Shown in pieces: positions 26,140-31,633 of a stretch of 31,633 nucleotides of DNA. A program made the position numbers and the translations under genes. The notes under the pieces are model-generated. The model ran no database searches and had not been told where the DNA came from. It saw only the letters and a list, made by a program, of their open reading frames with translations. The stretch lies in contig DIRE01000086.1 in NCBI GenBank assembly GCA_002426575.1, positions 1 through 31,633 on the forward strand, in the 5' to 3' direction. Position 1 is the stretch's first letter. Each line of letters opens with the position of its first letter. Source of the stretch: Clostridiaceae bacterium UBA5444. Its GTDB lineage: Bacteria > Bacillota > Clostridia > Clostridiales > Oxobacteraceae.

Positions 26140-27132
26140 ATGGTTAGGTTCGGGGTTGTAGGTACAAATTGGATAACGGATGCATTTATAAAGGGAGCAA
26201 GTGTTGTAGGTGATTTTAAATTAAACGCTGTTTATTCGAGGAATAGGGAAAAGGCTAAGGAATTTGCACTAAAGCATGAAGTTTCTGAGGGCAATACATT
26301 TACTAATCTTGAGGATATGGCAAAGAGCAATCTCATTGATGCAGTATATATAGCAAGCCCTAATTCTTTGCATAGCAGACAGTCAATATTATTTTTGGAA
26401 AATAAAAAGCATGTTATTTGTGAAAAACCAATAGCTTCAAACAGTAGGGAACTTAAGGATATGATAAAGGCATCAAAAGAAAACAACAGGCTTCTTATGG
26501 AAGCTATGAAAACTAGCTTTCTCCCTAATTTTAAGGCTATAGGGGATAACTTGTATAAAATAGGTAAGGTAAGAAGGTACTATGCTAGCTATTGTCAGTA
26601 TTCTTCTCGTTATGATGCATATAAGGAAGGTAAACTTCCTAATATATTCAATAAGGAGTTTTCAGCTGGTGCTTTAATGGATTTGGGGGTTTACTGCGTA
26701 CACCCTCTTGTACAGCTTTTTGGAAGGCCTAATAGTATAAGGGCAAATTCTTTGCTGCTTGATTCAGGTGTAGATGGGGAAGGGAGCATACTGCTTAGCT
26801 ACGATGATATGGATGGAGTAATAATGTACTCCAAAGTATGCCAGTCTTATCTTCCATCTGAGATACAGGGTGAGAAGGGAAGCATAGTTATTGATAAAAT
26901 AGGTGAGATTGAGAATGTAAAAATAGTTTATAAAAATGGAGAAACAGAAGACGTAACAGCGCCTCAGATAAAAGAAAATATGTACTATGAAGCAAAAGAG
27001 TTTATTGAACTTATAAATAGAGGAGAGACTGAATCTAAAGTAAATTCATTTGAAATAGGTTTAATGGCAATGGAAATAATGGATGAGGCAAGGAACCAGA
27101 CAGGAGTCAAGTTTCCAGCAGATGAGTCTTAG
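26140..27132 (+). CDS. Gfo/Idh/MocA-family oxidoreductase
   Basis: The 330-aa protein is an NAD(P)-dependent oxidoreductase of the glucose-fructose oxidoreductase/inositol dehydrogenase type. It has the N-terminal Rossmann start VRFGVVGTNWITDAF (the third glycine position is replaced, as often seen in this family), the AVYIASPNSLH segment, and the signature CEKPIASN. The GALMDLGVYCVHPL motif of the C-terminal domain follows. The substrate is unknown. ATG 26140 follows GGCAGGTG (26127-26134). The upstream side is occupied by the TnpB element, so any native promoter was probably displaced. Confidence 0.88.
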   Translation: MVRFGVVGTNWITDAFIKGASVVGDFKLNAVYSRNREKAKEFALKHEVSEGNTFTNLEDMAKSNLIDAVYIASPNSLHSRQSILFLENKKHVICEKPIASNSRELKDMIKASKENNRLLMEAMKTSFLPNFKAIGDNLYKIGKVRRYYASYCQYSSRYDAYKEGKLPNIFNKEFSAGALMDLGVYCVHPLVQLFGRPNSIRANSLLLDSGVDGEGSILLSYDDMDGVIMYSKVCQSYLPSEIQGEKGSIVIDKIGEIENVKIVYKNGETEDVTAPQIKENMYYEAKEFIELINRGETESKVNSFEIGLMAMEIMDEARNQTGVKFPADES

Positions 27133-27144
27133 TCCTTAGTTTTA

Positions 27145-27203
27145 TGGTAAGCAATGGTAAAACTTAATCAAAAACTGTCTGCCATTTTTCGTTTAAGTTT
27201 TGG
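27145..27203. repeat. Palindromic intergenic repeat, copy 3
   Basis: Outer arms AAAACTTAA/TTAAGTTTT around an inner AAAAACTG-TCTGC-CATTTTT, matching copies 1 and 2 in order and spacing. It lies between converging genes, just before a separate terminator. Confidence 0.7.
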
Positions 27204-27230
27204 GAGTAGAAGATATCTACTCCTTTTTTA
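27203..27230 (+). terminator. Terminator of the oxidoreductase gene
   Basis: GGAGTAGA (27203-27210) pairs with TCTACTCC (27216-27223), loop of 5, followed by a T run. Its right arm and T tract overlap the last codons of the converging helicase gene, whose stop is at 27217-27219. Confidence 0.85.
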
Positions 27231-29565
27231 ACCAAAAGTTTTTTGCCTTCTCTCCTAGGCTATTTGTATCCACCCGTGTATTAGGGAACCATTCCTTTGG
27301 GAATAGCCTTCTATAGCTTGGGTATGAGAACCTTTCATCTATAAGAAGTATTATGCCTTTATCATCTATAGTGCGGATTAGTCTCCCTGCAGCCTGCATA
27401 ACCTTGTTCATACCGGGATACATATACGCATATTCAAACCCCATGCTGTTTTTTTCATCAAAATATGCTTTTATTATATCTCTTTCAGGGCAAATCATTG
27501 GAAGGCCTACTCCTATTATTATGACACCTATAAGCCTGTCAGCTTTTAAATCTATTCCTTCAGAATATATACCTCCTAAAACGCAAAAACCTATTGTATT
27601 CTTTTTTGGGTTTGATTGAAAAAGCCCAATAAAGTCCTCTCTTTCATTTTGTGTCATGGATGGGGATTGCATATTTATATTAATGTCTGGATACCTATTT
27701 GTAAGTTCATCATAAACCTCATTCATATAACTATAAGAAGGGAAAAAAACTATATAGTTCCCCTTTTTTATATTTACTACAGTATTTATTTGTTCTGCTA
27801 TTTTAGAATAGCTGTTTTCCCTATCTACATACTTTGTAGATATTTTATCTGATATTAAAAGAGCCCTGTTTTCCACATCAAAAGGTGAGTTTAAGTATAT
27901 TCTATAATCCTCCTCGCATCCCCCAAGAGTGTGCCGAAAATAATCCATTGGCAGCAATGTTCCCGAAAAGAAAATTGCTGCTTTACCTTTTTTCAAAGAC
28001 TCACCTAAAAGATAAGAAGGATCAAGGCACAAGAGCTTTATGGATACATCATCCCCTATTTTTTGAACAAAGGTTACATACTTTTCATCATAAAGTTCTC
28101 CTATTCTTAGAAAAGAAAGTGTTTTAAAATATAGATTTAGAAGTTCCTCGGATTCTCCATATGTGCCTTTAAGCAAGATTTCTTCTGCCTGGGATGAAAG
28201 CTTTTCTAATAGAGTGTAGACCTCTTTTGGCTCATCATGTGTTACATAATATCCATTTTGGTGTTCATCACACTTTTTTCTTTGGAATATCATGTATTTA
28301 TTTATTTTATTTAATGTATTATATATAGGTTCTTTTTTGTTAGCTATAGTTTTTTTAAACTCGAAAAAGGCCTTTTTACTAATTTCTGCGGAATACATAT
28401 CCCTTGCCCTATCAACTAAGTTATGAGCCTCATCAATTAAAAATGTATACTCCCCTTTGGTTTCTTGGAAGAACCTTTTTAAAGACACCCTTGGATCAAA
28501 TACATAATTATAATCACATATAACGCAATCAGCCCAGATAGTTAAATCTAATGAAAATTCAAAAGGGCACACGTTATGTTTATTGGAATACTTTAAAATC
28601 ACATCTTTTTTCAGATCATCTTCATTTGATAATATATCTAATAGTGCATCGTTAACCCTATCAAAGTGGCCTTTTGCGAACTCGCAGATGTCGGGATTAC
28701 ATTCAGGCTTTTCTTTAGGGCATATTTTTTCTTTTGCAGTTAGGGTTACTGATTTAAGTTTAAGACCATTTTTTCTTAAAAGAGACAATGTATCTTCAGC
28801 AACAGCATGGGTAGTGTTCTTTGCTGTTAAATAAAAGATTTTTGATGTATGCCCCTCTCCCATGGCTTTTATTGCAGGGAAAAGCGTGGATATGGTCTTT
28901 CCAATCCCTGTAGGTGCTTGAGCAAACAGCTTTTTCCCATTAGAAATAGTTCTATACACGGCCACAGCCATTTTCCTTTGACCAGCTCTATATTCCTCAA
29001 ATGGAAATTGTAATTTTTTTATAGAAATATCTCTAATACCTTTAAAGTCAAAGTCAAGCTTTGCCCAAACAAAATATTCTTTAGCTAACCCATGGAAGAA
29101 TTCTTTTAATTCATTCCATGTAAAGTAGTTCTCTATATATTTAGTTTCCTTTGTATCTAATTGATAGTAGGTAAGCCTAACACCTATACCATCAAGTTTC
29201 TCCCTCTCAGAAAACATATATGCATAGCATTTTGCCTGCGCAATGTGCTGAGGATTAAAGTTTTCGTCTATTAAACTTAATGGAGCTGTTGTGGTTTTAA
29301 TTTCATCTATAATAAAATTATCTCCATCCTTTACAATTCCATCAGCACGGCCTTCTATATTTAGAATAAAGTCATCAAACTCCATGCTTGTTTTAAGCAT
29401 AACTTCAGGGGTATAGTCTTCCACGCTTTTGTTTTGTATCATTTTATGAATCTTTGTTCCTTGAACCGCTCTGCTGCTTCCAGTAAACTTAGAGTCGATG
29501 CTTCCTGAGCGGAGTATAAATTCAACTAAGTTTCGTACAGATACATTTATATCTTTTTTGTCCAT
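27217..29565 (-). CDS. XPD/DinG-type DNA helicase fused to a Cas4-like PD-(D/E)XK nuclease domain
   Basis: The 782-aa protein joins an N-terminal RecB/Cas4-like nuclease domain (about residues 1-170; Asp75 in GRADGI, Glu88-x-Lys90 in DEIKTT, QxxxY at 110-114) to a superfamily 2 helicase. The helicase has Walker A QAPTGIGKT (218-224 region), DEAH in FLIDEAHNL, and the late AAGRLIRTIDDKG motif VI. Between motifs I and II four cysteines (ICPKEKPEC, PDIC, VCPFEF) form the iron-sulfur site of the XPD family. Two starts exist: ATG 29574, touching the ribosome-binding site TAGGA, and ATG 29565, properly spaced and preferred. The architecture suggests DNA repair or processing of structured DNA. Confidence 0.88.
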   Translation of the reverse strand: MDKKDINVSVRNLVEFILRSGSIDSKFTGSSRAVQGTKIHKMIQNKSVEDYTPEVMLKTSMEFDDFILNIEGRADGIVKDGDNFIIDEIKTTTAPLSLIDENFNPQHIAQAKCYAYMFSEREKLDGIGVRLTYYQLDTKETKYIENYFTWNELKEFFHGLAKEYFVWAKLDFDFKGIRDISIKKLQFPFEEYRAGQRKMAVAVYRTISNGKKLFAQAPTGIGKTISTLFPAIKAMGEGHTSKIFYLTAKNTTHAVAEDTLSLLRKNGLKLKSVTLTAKEKICPKEKPECNPDICEFAKGHFDRVNDALLDILSNEDDLKKDVILKYSNKHNVCPFEFSLDLTIWADCVICDYNYVFDPRVSLKRFFQETKGEYTFLIDEAHNLVDRARDMYSAEISKKAFFEFKKTIANKKEPIYNTLNKINKYMIFQRKKCDEHQNGYYVTHDEPKEVYTLLEKLSSQAEEILLKGTYGESEELLNLYFKTLSFLRIGELYDEKYVTFVQKIGDDVSIKLLCLDPSYLLGESLKKGKAAIFFSGTLLPMDYFRHTLGGCEEDYRIYLNSPFDVENRALLISDKISTKYVDRENSYSKIAEQINTVVNIKKGNYIVFFPSYSYMNEVYDELTNRYPDININMQSPSMTQNEREDFIGLFQSNPKKNTIGFCVLGGIYSEGIDLKADRLIGVIIIGVGLPMICPERDIIKAYFDEKNSMGFEYAYMYPGMNKVMQAAGRLIRTIDDKGIILLIDERFSYPSYRRLFPKEWFPNTRVDTNSLGEKAKNFWLKKE

Positions 29566-29704
29566 TAGAATCATTCCTAATCTATAGTTTAGAAAAAGTA
29601 TTTATTATATCATTATAACTGATGTAAGCCTATTAAAAAACATTATAGATTGCTATAATAACCTTGTAATGTAATACAATTTATAGAAAATGTAGGAGTC
29701 AAAG

Positions 29705-30814
29705 ATGATATATTTATATAAAACATTATTTCTGCTTAGCATTGTACTTCAGATTATAGTCACAGGTACAAAACACTATAGAGAGATAATAATAGTACTT
29801 ATGCTTACAGCATCAAATATATATAGGGAGAAGTTTAATAATTCAATAATTCTTATAATAGCTGAAAGTGTACTAATATTAATTGGAGCTAAAACGAACA
29901 ATCAATTTTTGATGCTGCTTGGGTATATTGTATTTGACCTATCATATAAAGGAATGTATAGGTGGACCATACTGGCTATACTTGCAGGGGTTTATTTCAT
30001 AAATAAAGAAAGTGTAATATCATTTTTGCTTATATCAGGAATAAGCGGAATACTTGGGCTTGTTGTAGAGAGGCTTGAGCATAGAGAAGATGAATTTAAG
30101 ACCGCCCTTGATGATGAAAGAAGGTATAGGTATGAGCTTGAGAGAACGAAACTACAACTTCTTAATCAATCTAGGGATATTGCCCATATTGCAGAGATTA
30201 AAGAGAGAAATAGAATAGCAAGACAGATACATGACAGCATAGGCCACAGCATTTCAGGAATACTTATGCAGCTTCAAGCAGCAGTTATGATACATGATAA
30301 AGATGAGGCAAAAAGTATGGAGCTTCTAAAAGATTCTATTGATAAACTTTCTAATTCTCTAACAGTTTTAAGAGATACTGTTCATAATATAATGCCAAGA
30401 GAAAATTTAGGCATTGAGTATATTAAAGAAATTATAGATAATTTTCATTTCTGCAGCGTAGACTTTAAACACAGCGGGGATTTTAACTTAGTCCCTGCAA
30501 ACATTATGGAGATAATTACTGCAAATATAAAGGAAGCACTTACAAATGTGTCCAAGCATTCTAATGCTGAAAATGTATGTATAGTTATAGATATAAATGA
30601 GAGATATGTAAGACTTTTAATAAAAGATGATGGCACATCTATGAATATGGGTAAAGAAGGGTTAGGATTAAGCGGTATGAGAGAAAGGGCCCAAAATGCT
30701 GGGGGAAATATATCTATAAGCTTTGGCCCTGAAGAAGGATTTTTAATTGTATGCGTTACTCCATTAAATATGGAAGGGAGAGGTTTGTTTGAGGGTTCTA
30801 ATAGTGGACGATGA
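29705..30814 (+). CDS. NarL-group sensor histidine kinase (LnrJ/DesK-like)
   Basis: The 369-aa membrane kinase has several N-terminal hydrophobic segments (about residues 1-115) without an obvious large extracellular sensor. A coiled-coil linker (about 125-165) leads to the HisKA_3 dimerisation domain with the phosphorylated His176 in ARQIHDSIGHSISG. The ATPase domain shows the N box NIKEALTNVSKHS and the G box GLGLSGMRERA. Such intramembrane-sensing kinases often detect membrane-active compounds. GTAGGAGTC precedes the ATG. Its 3' end overlaps the regulator gene by 26 bases. Confidence 0.9.
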   Translation: MIYLYKTLFLLSIVLQIIVTGTKHYREIIIVLMLTASNIYREKFNNSIILIIAESVLILIGAKTNNQFLMLLGYIVFDLSYKGMYRWTILAILAGVYFINKESVISFLLISGISGILGLVVERLEHREDEFKTALDDERRYRYELERTKLQLLNQSRDIAHIAEIKERNRIARQIHDSIGHSISGILMQLQAAVMIHDKDEAKSMELLKDSIDKLSNSLTVLRDTVHNIMPRENLGIEYIKEIIDNFHFCSVDFKHSGDFNLVPANIMEIITANIKEALTNVSKHSNAENVCIVIDINERYVRLLIKDDGTSMNMGKEGLGLSGMRERAQNAGGNISISFGPEEGFLIVCVTPLNMEGRGLFEGSNSGR

Positions 30815-31418
30815 TGCCCTAATAAGGGACAGCCTTAAGATAATTTTGGAGCTTGAAGATGACTTTAATGTGGTTGCAACCGCAGAAAATGGAGAAGAGG
30901 CTTTAAGCATATGCCAAAGAGAAGCAATAGATATAGTACTTATGGATATTAGAATGCCTAAAATGGATGGGGTTTTGGGTACAAAGGTTATAAAGGAAAG
31001 CTTTAAAGATATAAAAGTAGTGATTTTAACTACTTTTAAAGATGATGAATACATTAAAGAAGCTATAAAAAACGGAGCGGAAGGATACATACTAAAGAAT
31101 CAATCTCCAGACAGTATAATAGAAACCCTAAGGGCGGTTAATAAGGGACATTCAGTATTTCAAAAAGAAATAGCAGATACGTTTATATCAATGCTTTCTG
31201 CTTCAGGCAATATAAAAAAGACCCCTGAAAGCTTTGGAATAACAAGCAGAGAGTTTGAAATACTAAAGCTTATAGGAGACGGATATTCAAACAGAGAGAT
31301 TGCAAAAGGATTATATTTAAGTGAAGGAACAGTAAGAAATTACGTTACAGGTCTTTTAGAAAAGCTCGAACTTAGAGACAGAACCCAGTTAGCTATATTT
31401 TATATTAGAAACTTTTGA
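30789..31418 (+). CDS. NarL/LuxR-type response regulator
   Basis: The 209-aa regulator has a receiver domain (acidic pocket DDD at 7-9, phosphoacceptor Asp53 in VLMDIRMPKMDG, Thr in ILTTF, Lys in YILKNQSP) and a C-terminal LuxR-type helix-turn-helix (from about 148; TSREFEILKLIGDGYSNREI, GTVRNYVTGLLEKL). The start is a TTG at 30789, supported by GAAGGGAGAGG just upstream and by the receiver domain beginning immediately (RVLIVDDD). It overlaps the kinase gene in another frame, so the pair is translationally coupled. The target is not shown by the sequence. Confidence 0.93.
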   Translation: MRVLIVDDDALIRDSLKIILELEDDFNVVATAENGEEALSICQREAIDIVLMDIRMPKMDGVLGTKVIKESFKDIKVVILTTFKDDEYIKEAIKNGAEGYILKNQSPDSIIETLRAVNKGHSVFQKEIADTFISMLSASGNIKKTPESFGITSREFEILKLIGDGYSNREIAKGLYLSEGTVRNYVTGLLEKLELRDRTQLAIFYIRNF

Positions 31419-31439
31419 TTAACTGTTGGTTTTTAAACC

Positions 31440-31547
31440 GGCTATGTTGATTAACTTCCGCTGCTCCAAAATGTCCATCTTTTTCAAAATAGATAAAGCT
31501 GATAAAAATGGACATTTAAGTCGCTGCTACAGTAAATCAACATAGCC
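31440..31547. repeat. Nested inverted repeat (MITE-like or structured RNA)
   Basis: Perfect outer arms of 13 bases (GGCTATGTTGATT 31440-31452; AATCAACATAGCC 31535-31547) enclose perfect inner arms of 10 bases (AAATGTCCAT 31469-31478; ATGGACATTT 31508-31517). Between the outer and inner arms each side carries CGCTGCT in the same direction, so these would stay unpaired. There is no T tract after it, so it is not a standard terminator. Confidence 0.7.
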
Positions 31548-31594
31548 TGAAATCAACACTGTACAAAAATAAAGCTGACAGAAATAGGCACTTA
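31493..31594 (+). repeat. Imperfect 26-base direct repeat
   Basis: Bases 31493-31518 and 31569-31594 agree at 21 of 26 positions, both beginning ATAAAGCTGA; all five differences are transitions. The first copy overlaps the inner right arm of the nested inverted repeat. In the rest of the 215 bases from 31419 to the window end I see no gene. Confidence 0.55.
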
Positions 31595-31633
31595 TGGGTA
31601 GGTAAGAACTAATAAGTAAGAACTAAGAGTTTA

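Noticed and set aside
26121..26140. Fourth copy of the palindromic repeat (GTGGCAGG)
   Set aside because: Only about nine bases match, and the sequence is explained as a ribosome-binding site of the form GGNAGGTG.
23157..27203. CRISPR array from the three repeats
   Set aside because: The copies are kilobases apart, palindromic and imperfect, with genes between them; no regular spacers and no cas genes apart from a Cas4-like domain inside a helicase fusion.
31425..31440. GGTTTTTAAACC as terminator of the two-component system
   Set aside because: The stem is short and has no following T tract; no convincing terminator was found after 31418.

Overview
The window reads as chromosome of an AT-rich, spore-forming, amino-acid-fermenting member of the Clostridia. 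The pointers are a tRNA-Met directly upstream of spoIIE, the tilS-hpt-ftsH order, a folate-dependent histidine-degradation operon, a biotin-dependent sodium-pumping decarboxylase and a protein with clostridial cell-wall-binding (CWB2) repeats. Species cannot be fixed from the sequence.

Layout. 1-2680: 3' part of a tRNA-Met, its terminator, then spoIIE with its own terminator. 2700-6670: tilS, hpt and ftsH (housekeeping). 6735-13740: an apparent six-gene operon of FlK-like thioesterase, hutU, ftcD, fchA, hutI and fhs. It converts urocanate to glutamate while passing the formimino carbon to tetrahydrofolate; Fhs run in reverse can recover ATP from formyl-THF. No histidine ammonia-lyase (hutH) is in the window. 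13754-15868 (minus): a secreted protein with an HEXXH site and three CWB2 repeats. 15990-19907: a four-gene sodium-translocating acyl-CoA decarboxylase operon (alpha, delta, biotin carrier, beta). 19963-23148: a three-gene ABC-2 exporter.

23150-27230 is the accessory stretch. It has a TatD-like hydrolase plus a small four-Cys TSCPD protein on the minus strand, a decayed second copy of the 3' end of the TSCPD gene, three copies of a palindromic repeat with a TGYCTGCCA core, and a solitary TnpB element (about 24531-26122) with an intact RuvC nuclease, a long structured left end and a probable omega-RNA at the right end. The element abuts the ribosome-binding site of a Gfo/Idh/MocA oxidoreductase.

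27217-29565 (minus) is a Cas4-like-nuclease/XPD-like helicase fusion. 29705-31418 is a NarL-type two-component system overlapping by 26 bases. Together with the upstream ABC exporter it resembles the Bacillus LnrJK/LnrLMN (YfiJKLMN) arrangement, but split. The window ends in a gene-free region holding a nested, perfect-armed inverted repeat and an imperfect direct repeat.

The best candidates for something unusual are the solitary TnpB element (possible IStron-like left end; start codon abutting a 9-bp hairpin), the dispersed palindrome family and the terminal nested inverted repeat. No wholly new multi-gene system is evident; most genes are recognisable families.
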